From an uncultured Selenomonadales bacterium (GTDB lineage Bacteria > Bacillota > Negativicutes > Selenomonadales > Selenomonadaceae): DNA of 64,000 nt. A program made the position numbers and the translations under genes. Where the stretch lies: positions 23,370 through 87,369 of the forward strand of contig CAMJRX010000003.1 in assembly GCA_946408355.1 (NCBI GenBank), read 5' to 3'. Under the pieces are notes generated by a model. It did no database searches. It saw only the letters and a program-made list of their open reading frames with translations, and had not been told where the DNA came from. Shown here in pieces: positions 43,585-53,017 of this stretch; position 1 is the first letter of the stretch, and each line of letters begins with the position of its first letter.

Positions 43585-46260
43585 TCAACTCCTCAATGTT
43601 GCGCCGAAGTCTTTTTCCACAGCCGCCAAAATATTTTTGAATGCCTCGTCAGCCTCTTCATCGGTGAGCGTGCGTTCATTGGAGCGGAACTCTAGCGCGA
43701 ACGCCAAAGATTTTTTATCGGCAGGAATGCGCTCGCCCGTGTAAACGTCAAACAACGTCACGCCCTTGAAAAATTTTCCGCCACTCTTTACGATAATTTT
43801 TTCAACGTCGCCCGCCGCCGTGTCGTGTTCAACCAGAATTGCCAAATCGCGGCTGATTGACGGATATTTAGGTAAACTTTCCAAGCTGAACTTTTTAGCG
43901 GCAAATTTTTGTAAGGTCTCAACGTCTGCCTCGAACACGTAAATTTTTTTCTTAATGCCTAAAGCCTCTGCAACCGCGGGGTGCACTTCGCCGACCATAA
44001 CTAAAATGTCGCGTCCTTTCTTGAAAACAGCTGTTTTGCCGGGGTGTAAGGCGTAATGTTCGCCCGCTTCGACGAAATAATTATTAATCGACAAGCCCGC
44101 TAAAAATTCCTCGACAATTCCCTTTGCGTCGTAGAAATCAATCTGCGCGGGATTTTGCGACCAACCTTTTGGTTCGCGACGTCCCATTAAAAGCCCAACA
44201 ACTTGTTGCTTTTCAAGCGGCAATTCCGTTACGGGTAAATTTTTCGGGATAAATACCGGTGCGACATCAAATAAGCGAACGTCCTCATTTTTGCGGCTGA
44301 AATTTCTTGCGGCGTTCTCAAATATCGACGCCAATAAAGTTGTCCTCAAAAGCGGTGCCTCGTCCGTCAGCGGATTCATAATCGGAACGGCGCGGCGCAA
44401 TTCACTATCAGCAGGAATGCGCATTTTATCAAACATTGCCTCGCTTGTAAACGCAAAAGAAAGTTCCTCGCACATGCCCAATCCTGACAAAATATTTTTA
44501 ATCTTGTCAATGAAATTCTGCGTCGCCGATTGCCGCCCTTGCTGATTGCCTTTTGGGAGCGTCGACGGAATGTTATCAAAGCCGTAAATCCTCGCGACTT
44601 CCTCCGACAAATCATCGGGCAGTTTAACATCATTGCGCCAATCGGGAACTGTCGCCTCGTAAGCGGAAGAAATTTTTATCTCGACACTCTTAGCAATGCC
44701 GCCAAAAGTTTCGCTAATATTTTTCATGAAACCTTCGACACCCGAATTTTTTATTACTTCATCTTGAGCTTTTGCGTCGGTATTTTTAAACAACTCGCCT
44801 ATACTCGCTCCGAAATTTTTCATAAAGCTTTCGACGTTAGATTTTTTACCAATTTCACGCGCTGCCTTACCAATATTTTTTGTAGCCGTAGCAAATTTAT
44901 CAACAACATCATCAGTCAATTCGTCGACGACGCCGAGCGGTTCAATTTTAAATCCCAACGCCTCAAGCACGTCAATAATTTCCTTGTCGCTATAGTTCGT
45001 GCCGAGCCGTTGATTAATCTGCGCGGGCGTGAATTTAATTTTAATTTCGGGCTTTGGATTCGGGTAAACGTCGACGACGCCCTTGCAAACACTGCACGCG
45101 CCCATTTCCTGTAAAAGTTGCGCAACCCTGTCCAAAGCGACGACAGTGCCGTTAATGTTCGTGCCGCGCTCAAATCTGCCGCTCGCCTCAGAGTGAATAC
45201 CTACAGCGCGACTTGTACGACGAATCGACGCCGAATTAAAACTTGCTGCCTCAAGGATAACAGTTTTAGTTGCCTCAGTAATCTCGCTTTCAAAGCCGCC
45301 CATAATGCCTGCAAGACCCGCTGCTTTTTCCGCGTCGGCAATTACGAGTTCGCCGCCCTTAGCAAGCCTGTTGGTGTCGTCAAGCGTATGAAGTGGTTCG
45401 CCTTCAACAGCACGCCGCGCAGTCAGTTGGTGCCACGTAACTTTATCGTAGTCGTAAGCGTGGAGCGGTTGCCCCATTTCCAACATTACAAAATTTGTCA
45501 CGTCAACAACATTGTTAATCGCACGCATACCCGCGCCCTCAAGACGTTTAACCATCCAATCTGGCGACGGCGCAAGCTTAACATTAGTCAGCACACGCGA
45601 AGAAAATCTGCCGCAAAGGTCAGGCGCGTCAATCCCGATTTTAACTAAATCTTCTGCGTTGCGTTCGTCGTCCTCGTCAAATTTAATTTCGGGGAAGCGC
45701 GGAGTTTTTTTGGTAAGAACAGCCAGCTCGCGAACCAAACCAATCACGCTAAAGCAATCGCCGCGATTAGCCGTCAGCTCAAATTCCAAAATATCGTCGT
45801 CAAGCCCTAAAACTTCAGCGGCGGGCACTCCAACGGGCGTATCTTCCGGCAAAATATAAATGCCGCTTGAATCGCCCTCGATATTCAATTCGTCAGCAGA
45901 ACACAACATGCCATTTGACGCGACGCCGCGCATTTTGCCTTTAGAAATTTTCTTGCCGCAAGGTAAATTCGCTCCAACTAACGCGACGGGAACAATTTGC
46001 CCCTCTGCGACATTGCTCGCGCCCGTGATAATTTGCACGAGATTTTCCTCGCCGATATTCATTTGGCAAATTAACAAGTGGTCGCTGTCAGGGTGAGCTT
46101 TAAGTTCTTCAATCCGTCCAGTTACGACTTTTTCCAGACCTTCGCTCGCATGAATCACATTTTCGACGGGAATACCCGCAAGCGTAAATTTTTCCGCCAG
46201 CTCGTCAGCCGTCAAGTCTATATCAATATAATCTTTCAGCCATTTGGTAGAAACTTGCAC
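43585..46260 (-). CDS. pheT: Phenylalanyl-tRNA synthetase beta subunit with an extra insertion
   Basis: GTG start, 891 aa versus about 800 usually. The tRNA-binding domain (VVTGRIEELKAHPDSDHLLIC), B3/B4 editing domain, B5, the core with VPDWRNDVKLPDDLSEEVARIYGFDNIPST, and the C-terminal FDX-ACB domain (YPSISRDLAILV) are all present. Between LEALGFKIEP and SAYEATVPDWR an extra block of about 88 residues (about 443-530) replaces what is normally a short loop. It contains two related segments (VESFMKNFGASIGELFKN and VEGFMKNISETFGGIAKS), so it arose by internal duplication. Identity is certain. Confidence 0.97.
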   Translation of the reverse strand: MQVSTKWLKDYIDIDLTADELAEKFTLAGIPVENVIHASEGLEKVVTGRIEELKAHPDSDHLLICQMNIGEENLVQIITGASNVAEGQIVPVALVGANLPCGKKISKGKMRGVASNGMLCSADELNIEGDSSGIYILPEDTPVGVPAAEVLGLDDDILEFELTANRGDCFSVIGLVRELAVLTKKTPRFPEIKFDEDDERNAEDLVKIGIDAPDLCGRFSSRVLTNVKLAPSPDWMVKRLEGAGMRAINNVVDVTNFVMLEMGQPLHAYDYDKVTWHQLTARRAVEGEPLHTLDDTNRLAKGGELVIADAEKAAGLAGIMGGFESEITEATKTVILEAASFNSASIRRTSRAVGIHSEASGRFERGTNINGTVVALDRVAQLLQEMGACSVCKGVVDVYPNPKPEIKIKFTPAQINQRLGTNYSDKEIIDVLEALGFKIEPLGVVDELTDDVVDKFATATKNIGKAAREIGKKSNVESFMKNFGASIGELFKNTDAKAQDEVIKNSGVEGFMKNISETFGGIAKSVEIKISSAYEATVPDWRNDVKLPDDLSEEVARIYGFDNIPSTLPKGNQQGRQSATQNFIDKIKNILSGLGMCEELSFAFTSEAMFDKMRIPADSELRRAVPIMNPLTDEAPLLRTTLLASIFENAARNFSRKNEDVRLFDVAPVFIPKNLPVTELPLEKQQVVGLLMGRREPKGWSQNPAQIDFYDAKGIVEEFLAGLSINNYFVEAGEHYALHPGKTAVFKKGRDILVMVGEVHPAVAEALGIKKKIYVFEADVETLQKFAAKKFSLESLPKYPSISRDLAILVEHDTAAGDVEKIIVKSGGKFFKGVTLFDVYTGERIPADKKSLAFALEFRSNERTLTDEEADEAFKNILAAVEKDFGATLRS

Positions 46261-46272
46261 AAAATCACCGCC

Positions 46273-47298
46273 TCAAAATTGCTTAAGAAATCTAACGTCG
46301 TTATCGTAAAGCAAGCGCATATCGTCAAGCCCGTAAGTCAACATTGCAATGCGTTCAATGCCCATGCCGAACGCAAAGCCGCTAACTTTATCGGGGTCGT
46401 AGCCGCTCATCTTCAAAACGTCGGGATGAACCATGCCCGCGCCTAAAATTTCAAGCCAGCCCGTACCTTGACAAACACGACAACCCGCGCCGTGACACAT
46501 GACGCACGAAACATCAACTTCCGCGCTCGGCTCCGTGAACGGGAAGAAACTCGGACGCAAACGGATTTTAGTTTTCTCGCCAAAAATTTTCTTAGAGAAA
46601 TCCTCAAGCGTGCCTTTCAAGTCGGCAAAAGAAATCCCCTTGTCGATAACCAAACCTTCAACCTGCGTGAACATCGGCGAATGCGACGCATCATAATCAT
46701 CGCGGCGATAAACTCTACCAGGCGCAATCATTCTTATCGGCTCGTTGTCTTTATGACGCTCCATAGTCCGCGCTTGCACCGGTGAAGTTTGCGTTCTAAG
46801 CAAAATATCTTCGGTAATGTAAAACGAATCTTGCATATCGCGGGCGGGGTGGTCTTTGGGCAAATTCAACGCCTCAAAGTTATAATAATCCGTCTCGACT
46901 TCGGGACCTTCCTCGACGCTGTAGCCCATGCTCACGAAAATTTCTTTTACGCGGTTAAGCGTCAACGTCAGCGGGTGAAAATGCCCTTCGTGGACGCGGC
47001 GACCGGGTAAAGTCACGTCAATTTTCTCCGACGCCAATTTTGCTTGAAGTTCAGACGCTTTAAGCTCGGAATTTTTTTCCGCGATTAAAGTTTCAAGCTC
47101 CGAACGCGCCTCGTTGACGATTTTGCCGACAATAGGACGTTCCTCAGCAGAAAGTTTACTCATGCCGCGCAACAGGCCGGTAAGCTCGCCTTTCTTGCCC
47201 AAAAACTTTACGCGCACTTCGTCGAGTTCTTTAAGCGTCGCAGAATTTTTTATCGCGTCGCCCGCTCGTTCGCGCAAATCTTTTATCTGTTGTTCCAT
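46273..47298 (-). CDS. pheS: Phenylalanyl-tRNA synthetase alpha subunit
   Basis: 341 aa. An N-terminal coiled coil (about 1-80) is followed by the class II core: [52 protein letters not shown], and [17 protein letters not shown]. It charges tRNAPhe as an alpha2-beta2 tetramer with PheT, which starts 12 bp downstream. ATG follows AAGGAGG. Confidence 0.97.
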   Translation of the reverse strand: MEQQIKDLRERAGDAIKNSATLKELDEVRVKFLGKKGELTGLLRGMSKLSAEERPIVGKIVNEARSELETLIAEKNSELKASELQAKLASEKIDVTLPGRRVHEGHFHPLTLTLNRVKEIFVSMGYSVEEGPEVETDYYNFEALNLPKDHPARDMQDSFYITEDILLRTQTSPVQARTMERHKDNEPIRMIAPGRVYRRDDYDASHSPMFTQVEGLVIDKGISFADLKGTLEDFSKKIFGEKTKIRLRPSFFPFTEPSAEVDVSCVMCHGAGCRVCQGTGWLEILGAGMVHPDVLKMSGYDPDKVSGFAFGMGIERIAMLTYGLDDMRLLYDNDVRFLKQF

Positions 47299-47407
47299 TA
47301 ATAAGCCTCCTTTATAATGCTTAAGCTAACATACGCAGAAAAATATTGCAAGCCTCGCTAAAGAAAAAAGCCCCGAACATAGTCGAGGCGGTTTGTGTCA
47401 AGTTATT

Positions 47408-47590
47408 TCAAGCGTCATCTTTGATGTAAGGACACGGAACTATTGTTATTAGCGGGACTTTCAGTTCGCGTGCCGTATTTGTTTTCGGACGCGGCGGGAT
47501 TTCATTGGCAGGCGGCTCTTTTATCATTGGAATTTGATTTGCACCGCAAACCGTGTCGAGTTGTACGTTGGTAAGGAATTCGTTCGTCAT
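47408..47590 (-). CDS. Small secreted-peptide precursor-like gene
   Basis: ATG 47590 lies 6 nt after GGAGGCG; 60 aa. The N-terminus MTNEFLTNVQLDTVCGA resembles double-glycine (LxxxxLDxVxGG) leaders of bacteriocin/RiPP-type precursors, followed by a proline-rich tail (PPANEIPPRPK...VPCPYIKDD). The cleavage-site motif is GA, not GG. No modification enzyme or peptidase-transporter is adjacent. It shares its promoter layout and leader with the gene at 61253. Function is a hypothesis. Confidence 0.5.
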   Translation of the reverse strand: MTNEFLTNVQLDTVCGANQIPMIKEPPANEIPPRPKTNTARELKVPLITIVPCPYIKDDA

Positions 47591-47618
47591 TTCAATCGCC
47601 TCCAAAAGTTTTTCTAAA

Positions 47619-47649
47619 GCTTATATGTTGCCGAAACGAATTCATTACA
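47619..47649 (-). promoter_or_regulatory. Shared promoter element, copy 1
   Basis: On the minus strand, TGTAATGAA, 13 nt, CATATAAGC, then TTTAGAAAAACTTTTGGAGG before the ATG. The same two boxes at the same 13-nt spacing and the same downstream AGAAAA...TTTGGAGG occur at 61644-61674. Confidence 0.6.
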
Positions 47650-47657
47650 CGGCGAAG

Positions 47658-48599
47658 TTACCAATTTTCAAAACGGCGATTTTTATTTAAGCCGCGCATA
47701 AGTTCCATATCTTCAGGCGTCAATCGGAAGTCAAAAATATTAAAATTCTCCGCGATGTGATTTTTATTCGACGAACCTGGAATTACGACATAGCCAGCTT
47801 GAAATTGCCAACGCAAAATAATCTGCGCGGGCGTCTTAGAATATTTTTTAGCGAGACTTTGAATCGTCGCGTCGTTGAAAATTTTCTGCGTGTTGCCTCT
47901 GCCGCCAAATGGATACCAGCTTTCTATAACCGTGCCAAATTTTTTTACGTAAGTTTGAAGCTCTTCATTCTGATAGTAAGGGTGATTTTCGTTTTGAATC
48001 ACGGCTGGGACAATCGTCGCGATATTTTTTATCCTGTCGAAGTCTCGCGGCGTGTAGTAATTGGAAATGCCGATTGAACGGATTTTTCCCGCCTTAACCC
48101 CGCGCTCCAACGCCCGATAAACTTCCTCGTCGTTGTAGCCTGGCTGGTGAATCAACATCAAGTCGATATAATCCAAATTCAAACTTTTTAGGGAATTATC
48201 AATCGCGGTGTCGGGGGAATTGTAATCGCCGGGCATAATCTTTGATGTGATAAAAATTTCCTCGCGGCTTGCAATGCCGTCGTCAATCGCCCGCCGAATT
48301 CCTCTACCAACGCCGACTTCGTTACCGTAATATCTTGCCGTGTCAATCAATCGATAGCCAACCTTTAGCGCGTAGTAAACGCAATCTTCCGCCGTGTCGT
48401 CGTCAAGCGTCCACGTGCCTAAACCCAAACGCGGCATATTAAATCCGCTGTTCAATGCAACGCTTTCGCTGAAAAAACTTGTGCTCATTTCTTGAGTAGC
48501 CTCCTTTGTAATTTTTTCTTCGGCTGAATTTTGCGCACCGCACGCGCTGAAAATATTCACAAACGCTACGCAAATTATCAGCATAAAAATTTTTCTCAT
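47658..48599 (-). CDS. Aldo/keto reductase with lipoprotein signal
   Basis: 313 aa. It starts with a lipoprotein signal peptide (FVNIFSACGAQ) and a 25-residue spacer, then a full AKR barrel: LGLGTWTLDDD, RLIDTARYYGNEVGVG (Asp, Tyr), TSKIMPGD (Lys), LIHQPGYND (His), GISNYYT, and the NADPH-binding VVIPGSSNKNHIAENF. The tetrad D-Y-K-H is intact. Related enzymes act on 2,5-diketo-gluconate or methylglyoxal-type substrates. A membrane-anchored, extracytoplasmic AKR is unusual because NADPH is cytoplasmic. Confidence 0.88.
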   Translation of the reverse strand: MRKIFMLIICVAFVNIFSACGAQNSAEEKITKEATQEMSTSFFSESVALNSGFNMPRLGLGTWTLDDDTAEDCVYYALKVGYRLIDTARYYGNEVGVGRGIRRAIDDGIASREEIFITSKIMPGDYNSPDTAIDNSLKSLNLDYIDLMLIHQPGYNDEEVYRALERGVKAGKIRSIGISNYYTPRDFDRIKNIATIVPAVIQNENHPYYQNEELQTYVKKFGTVIESWYPFGGRGNTQKIFNDATIQSLAKKYSKTPAQIILRWQFQAGYVVIPGSSNKNHIAENFNIFDFRLTPEDMELMRGLNKNRRFENW

Positions 48600-48670
48600 A
48601 ACGCACCTCCCGCAACAAAATAAACCATAAACTAGCCTTTAAGTCAAACAAAAATTTTTTGCAAAAGTCT

Positions 48671-48700
48671 TTGTCAAACATGAAATAAACATGATATAAT
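48671..48700 (+). promoter_or_regulatory. Promoter of the 48.7-53 kb operon
   Basis: TTGTCA, 18 nt spacer, TATAAT, about 10 nt ahead of an AAGGAGG site. It probably drives the small membrane protein, both metallo-beta-lactamase genes, DUF3006, and perhaps the amidase and GerMN genes. Confidence 0.65.
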
Positions 48701-48726
48701 CGGTAGCAAAAAGGAGGCGAAAAAAT

Positions 48727-48921
48727 TTGCTGGAACTTTTAAAAAAAGCATTTGACAAATTCGACACATTGATTATATTAGCGGCGATATTCTTGTTTAT
48801 TCATTTCGATTACAGCAACCTCTCGTTGCTCGACAAAATTTATATCGCGTCGTTCGCATTTTGGACGGTGACGAAACTCATTCGGCTTTACATTCTCTAC
48901 AATAAAGACAAGAAAGGATGA
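48727..48921 (+). CDS. Small membrane protein, 64 aa
   Basis: TTG start behind AAGGAGG. It has two predicted hydrophobic helices (LIILAAIFLFIHF and IYIASFAFWTVTKLI) and a short basic tail. It starts 4 bp ahead of the first metallo-beta-lactamase gene. No family is recognised. Confidence 0.6.
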   Translation: MLELLKKAFDKFDTLIILAAIFLFIHFDYSNLSLLDKIYIASFAFWTVTKLIRLYILYNKDKKG

Positions 48922-48925
48922 TTCA

Positions 48926-49975
48926 ATGAAAAAAATTTTAATGGCGACACTTTTGCTTATGGCGTTTATACTCGGCGGCTGTGGTGGACAAGCTAAAGAG
49001 GAGCCTAAGCAAGAAACTCAAGCTGAAGTAAAAGACGACGCTCAAGCCGCACCCGCGCAGGACGTCAAAGGCAACTTGAAAATTTCTATGCTAAACGTCG
49101 GGCAGGGCGACGCGATTTTAATTCAAACCGGCAAGCAAACTGTTTTAATCGATACGAGCGACACCGACGAACGAGACCTCTTAATTAAAGAACTCGAAAG
49201 ATTGTCCGTTACGAAGATTGATAAGTTGATTTTGACGCACCCGCATGCCGACCATATCGGTAGCGCAAAAGCTTTAATCAATCCGAGCAAAAAGGAACTC
49301 AACGCGAATCCTTACCTCGAAAAAATTTCCGTCGCTGAAGTTTACGACAACGGCATTGCCTCGACTTCGCCGTTGTATAAAAGTTACATGAAGGCTATCG
49401 ACACGAAGGGTATTACTCACACTGCGCTAAAAGCTGGCGACACTCTCGACTTTGGAAACTCCGTTAAGTTTAATGTCCTCTACCCGACGCCAGAACTTGT
49501 CGCGGCAGTTAACGACGAAAAACAAAAATCCGACCCGAACAATGAATCCATCGTCGGCAAACTCACTTACAAAAAATTTTCTATGATGTTCACTGGCGAC
49601 GCCGAAAAGGAAGCTGAATCGGCTATCTTAGCAAAAAATAAGGCTAAGGCTTTAAAATGTGACGTACTCAAGTCGGGACATCACGGAAGTTATACCGCGT
49701 CGACTAAAGATTTTGTCGCGGCAGTCAATCCCAGTTACGTTTTAATTTCGTGTGGACCGGAGGAAGAACGCCGCAATACTTATGGGCATCCGCACCTTGA
49801 GCCGCTCAAAAATTATCTTGAGCAAGGCATTGACAAGAAAAATATTCTTTGCACGCGCTGGAACGGAACAATTACAGTTACAAGCGACGGCAAAAGTTTT
49901 TCCGTTCAATCCGAAGACAACGAGGATTGGGTTAACAAGTGGATAACCAAAAAACAGAAGGATAAAAAGAAGTAA
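48926..49975 (+). CDS. ComEC-like metallo-beta-lactamase lipoprotein 1
   Basis: 349 aa, lipobox FILGGC. A linker rich in Glu/Gln/Ala (about 25-50) precedes a metallo-beta-lactamase domain resembling the C-terminal domain of ComEC/Rec2: ISMLNVGQGDAILIQTGKQTVLIDT, the metal motif THPHADHIG, MFTGDAEKEAE and LKSGHHGSYTAS. Such domains are probable nucleases or phosphodiesterases. The lipid anchor places it outside the cytoplasmic membrane. It is paralogous to the next gene (15 bp gap), over the whole length. Confidence 0.88.
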   Translation: MKKILMATLLLMAFILGGCGGQAKEEPKQETQAEVKDDAQAAPAQDVKGNLKISMLNVGQGDAILIQTGKQTVLIDTSDTDERDLLIKELERLSVTKIDKLILTHPHADHIGSAKALINPSKKELNANPYLEKISVAEVYDNGIASTSPLYKSYMKAIDTKGITHTALKAGDTLDFGNSVKFNVLYPTPELVAAVNDEKQKSDPNNESIVGKLTYKKFSMMFTGDAEKEAESAILAKNKAKALKCDVLKSGHHGSYTASTKDFVAAVNPSYVLISCGPEEERRNTYGHPHLEPLKNYLEQGIDKKNILCTRWNGTITVTSDGKSFSVQSEDNEDWVNKWITKKQKDKKK

Positions 49976-49989
49976 CGAAAGGATATGTT

Positions 49990-51051
49990 ATGAAAAAAAT
50001 TTTTTTAGCTGTACTCTTGCTGGCGACGTTTGTTTTCAGCGGTTGCGATACTAAAGCCGCTGTTAAAGACTATTCAGCAAATCACTTGTCTGACGTTAAA
50101 GGCAATCTGCAAATCTCTATGCTAAACGTCGGGCACGGCGACGCGATTTTAATTCGTACAAGTGAACAGACTATTTTAATCGATACGGGACATGACAAAG
50201 AACGCCCGCGCTTTATTAGCGAACTTGAAAAATTATCCGTCACGAAAATTGACAAGCTGATTTTAACTCACCCGCACGGCGACCATATCGGCAACGCGAA
50301 AATTTTAATCAATCCGAGTGATAAAGAACTCGCCGAAAATCCCTACCTTGAAAAAATTTCTGTTGGTACGGTTTACGATAACGGCGTAGTGTCAAGTTCG
50401 CCTTACTATTTAAATTACATGAGGGCAATCGCGGCTAAAGATAGTGTAACTCGTCAAAAATTAAAAGCCGGCGACGTTTTGGATTTCGGCGACAATGTTA
50501 AATTCAAGGTTCTCTTTCCAACTGATGAATTTGTTAAGACAGTTAATGGCGGGAACGTAGACAAAAAAGATAAAGAGTACAACGTAAACAACGGCAGTAT
50601 AGTCGGCAAGCTCACTTACGTAAGATTTTCTATGATGCTTACCGGCGATTGCGAAAAAAAATCCGAAGCGAAAATTTTAGCGAACAATGCCGCAGAGGAT
50701 TTAAAATGCAACGTTCTCAAATCGGGACATCATGGTATTGCCTCCGCGTCAGGTAAAAAATTTATCGCGGCAGTTGATCCTAGTTATGTTTTAATCAGCG
50801 CGGGCAATAAAGAAAAAAATAATATGGCTTATGGTCAGCCGAATCGTCCACCGCTCGAAAATTATTTGGCGCAAGGCATTGACAAGAAAAATATTCTCTG
50901 CACACGTTGGAACGGTACAATCACCATAACTAGCGACGGCAAAAATTTTTCCGTTAAGCCTGAAAATAATGAGGATTGGATCGATACGTGGCTCGCCAGA
51001 AAAAAAGAGATGGAAGCGAAATTGGAAGCGGAGAAAAATAAAAAGGGGTGA
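49990..51051 (+). CDS. ComEC-like metallo-beta-lactamase lipoprotein 2
   Basis: 353 aa, lipobox FVFSGC, without the charged linker of its neighbour. The same domain is present with THPHGDHIG, MLTGDCEKKSE and LKSGHHGIASAS. The zinc ligands are kept, so both copies are probably active. A tandem duplication is clear, because whole phrases are shared (EKISVxxVYDNG, LSVTKIDKLILTHPH, RWNGTITxTSDGK). It is followed 6 bp later by a DUF3006 gene. Confidence 0.88.
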   Translation: MKKIFLAVLLLATFVFSGCDTKAAVKDYSANHLSDVKGNLQISMLNVGHGDAILIRTSEQTILIDTGHDKERPRFISELEKLSVTKIDKLILTHPHGDHIGNAKILINPSDKELAENPYLEKISVGTVYDNGVVSSSPYYLNYMRAIAAKDSVTRQKLKAGDVLDFGDNVKFKVLFPTDEFVKTVNGGNVDKKDKEYNVNNGSIVGKLTYVRFSMMLTGDCEKKSEAKILANNAAEDLKCNVLKSGHHGIASASGKKFIAAVDPSYVLISAGNKEKNNMAYGQPNRPPLENYLAQGIDKKNILCTRWNGTITITSDGKNFSVKPENNEDWIDTWLARKKEMEAKLEAEKNKKG

Positions 51052-51057
51052 TTAATC

Positions 51058-51300
51058 ATGAATGACGCAAAGGAAATTAGCGCGTACCTTGACCGAATCG
51101 AAGAGCTTGAGGACGGTTCAGCGACGGCCGTTTTCTTGCTTGAAGAGGACGAGGACGAGTTTCGCGAATTCGTTTTGCCTGCAGATTTTTTGCCGGAAGG
51201 CGCGGGCGAAGGCGAATATCTCACAATTAAAATTTCTCGCAACGCTGACAAGACAGCTGAGGCACTCAACGAGGCACGCGAACTTTTGAAAAACACTTGA
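51058..51300 (+). CDS. DUF3006 family protein
   Basis: 80 aa, ATG after GGGGTG. DRIEELEDGSATAVFLLEEDEDEFREFVLP and the LPEGAGEGEYL turn match DUF3006, a small beta-rich domain that in many Firmicutes is encoded next to ComEC-like hydrolases. The pairing here supports a functional link, though the role is unknown. Confidence 0.8.
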   Translation: MNDAKEISAYLDRIEELEDGSATAVFLLEEDEDEFREFVLPADFLPEGAGEGEYLTIKISRNADKTAEALNEARELLKNT

Positions 51301-51329
51301 GTATGAGAAATGAGGAATGAGGAGTTAAT

Positions 51330-52376
51330 TTGCTGAAAAAATTTCTAACGTGTTTCAATCTGCTGATTGTCCTGATTTTATCGGCGACGGCTTACGCTAA
51401 ACCCGCCGAACTCACGGGGATAAATGCCTACGAACTGGACAAAGAAACTGTGCGGATTGAAATTTCTTATCGCGGCGGACGGCTCGACAACAGCGATATT
51501 TCTTCCAATTTTTCGTTGGATAGCATGCGTATCGAAATTGATAACGCCTTGCCCGGCAGAGTTAGCCGCGTTTCGGGCATGAAAATTCAGCCCGCCGCAA
51601 AAAATCTTATTGAAAAAATTCTCGTCAACGAAACTAAAAAAGAATTTACAAGTATCCAAATTAATTTCAAGCCGATAATGGAAAGCGGCGACGCAACGAT
51701 TAATCTTGAGCCTGCCAATCGCGCTGAAAAAAAAGATGCCCAAATTATTATCGACGTAAAAAAATTTGCCGCGCAGAACGATTTGTATCAATATAATGGC
51801 GGCGAAAAAATTATCGTGATTGATCCTGGTCATGGAGGCTCTGACGCGGGCGCAATCGGTCCTACTGGCGTTACGGAAAAATCTGTTTCGTTGGCAGTCT
51901 CACTCAAGGCGCAGAAACTTTTAGCGGATTCGGGCTATCAAGTTGTTATGACGCGCACGACTGATATTGACGTTGCCGCACCAGGCGTATCAGACGCTAC
52001 AGAACTTCAAGCGCGTGTCAATAAGGCTCCGCCCAATGCCGCACTTTTTATCAGCGTCCACTGCAACGCCTTTTCAAACGGTAAAGCAAACGGCATGGAA
52101 ACTTATCACGCGCCGACCGCCGTTAAAGGTGCTCGCCTCGCCCGACTGTTAAACGAGGAACTTGAGCGGCTCGGCGGTTTGAACAATCGCGGCGTCAAGG
52201 CGGCAAGATTTTATGTCATGACGCATTCGCAATGTCCCGCCTCGCTGATTGAGCTGGGCTTTATCACAAATCCACGCGAAGAAAAATTATTGGCAAGCGA
52301 CGATTATCAACAGAAGCTTGCGCAGGCAATTACAAATGCCGTCAATCGCTATTTCAATCAAGGAGGATTTGATTAA
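51330..52376 (+). CDS. N-acetylmuramoyl-L-alanine amidase with AMIN domain
   Basis: 348 aa, TTG start, signal peptide to TAYA. The N-terminal beta domain (about 25-140) is AMIN-like and directs to the envelope. The amidase_3 catalytic domain has IVIDPGHGGSDAGAIGPTG, Glu in VTEKSVSLAV, ISVHCNAFSNGKANGMETY, and SLIELGFITNPREEKLL. It cleaves the peptide stem from peptidoglycan, using zinc, at division or remodelling sites. It lies 30 bp after DUF3006 and 2 bp before the GerMN lipoprotein. Confidence 0.93.
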   Translation: MLKKFLTCFNLLIVLILSATAYAKPAELTGINAYELDKETVRIEISYRGGRLDNSDISSNFSLDSMRIEIDNALPGRVSRVSGMKIQPAAKNLIEKILVNETKKEFTSIQINFKPIMESGDATINLEPANRAEKKDAQIIIDVKKFAAQNDLYQYNGGEKIIVIDPGHGGSDAGAIGPTGVTEKSVSLAVSLKAQKLLADSGYQVVMTRTTDIDVAAPGVSDATELQARVNKAPPNAALFISVHCNAFSNGKANGMETYHAPTAVKGARLARLLNEELERLGGLNNRGVKAARFYVMTHSQCPASLIELGFITNPREEKLLASDDYQQKLAQAITNAVNRYFNQGGFD

Positions 52377-52378
52377 TC

Positions 52379-53011
52379 GTGAAGAAAATTTTAGTGCCGG
52401 CAATGCTCGCGCTCCTTCTGTTTACAGCGGGTTGCGATAAACCTCCGACTGAAGAACCGCCAGCTAAACCAACTGAAACGCCCGCGCAGACAAAACCCGA
52501 CGTTAAACCCGAAACTAAACCAGAACAAAAAACCGCACCTGACAAGCCAGTTAGAACTACGGAAAATCAGCCCGCTAAAAATGAGCAGACGGAACAATCA
52601 ATGAACATAAAAGTTTATTATCCCGACGATTCGGGCATGAAACTCGTCGAAGTCGAACGCAAAATAATTGTTGATGATTCGGTTGATAAATACACCGCCG
52701 CCGTTGAAACTTTAATGGAGGAACCTGCCGAAGAAAACTTGACGCGAATTTTCCCAAAGAATGCGGCGATTAGAAGTGTCACAGTTAGAGACGGGCTTGC
52801 GACGGTTGACTTTGACGGAAGTATTTTAAAGGGCTTTGTTGGCGGCTCGACGGGCGAGGAATTTCTAATCGGCTCGATTGTCGACACGCTGACTAATTTT
52901 CCTGAAGTCAAGCGCGTGAAATTTTTAGTAGACGGCAAAGAAATTGAAACTCTTTCTGGGCATATGGATTTGAGCACGCCGCTAGAACGCATGAACACTT
53001 TAACTAAATAA
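52379..53011 (+). CDS. GerMN-domain lipoprotein
   Basis: 210 aa, GTG start overlapping the amidase region. The lipobox LLFTAGC is followed by a proline/lysine/threonine-rich linker (about 22-75) and one GerMN domain with KVYYPDDSGMKLVEVER, LATVDFDGSILKGF and EFLIGSIVDTLTNFPEVKRVKFLVDGK. GerMN lipoproteins occur with amidases and spore or envelope functions. The amidase pairing suggests a cell-wall role here. It ends in a terminator. Confidence 0.85.
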   Translation: MKKILVPAMLALLLFTAGCDKPPTEEPPAKPTETPAQTKPDVKPETKPEQKTAPDKPVRTTENQPAKNEQTEQSMNIKVYYPDDSGMKLVEVERKIIVDDSVDKYTAAVETLMEEPAEENLTRIFPKNAAIRSVTVRDGLATVDFDGSILKGFVGGSTGEEFLIGSIVDTLTNFPEVKRVKFLVDGKEIETLSGHMDLSTPLERMNTLTK

Positions 53012-53017
53012 AATTTT

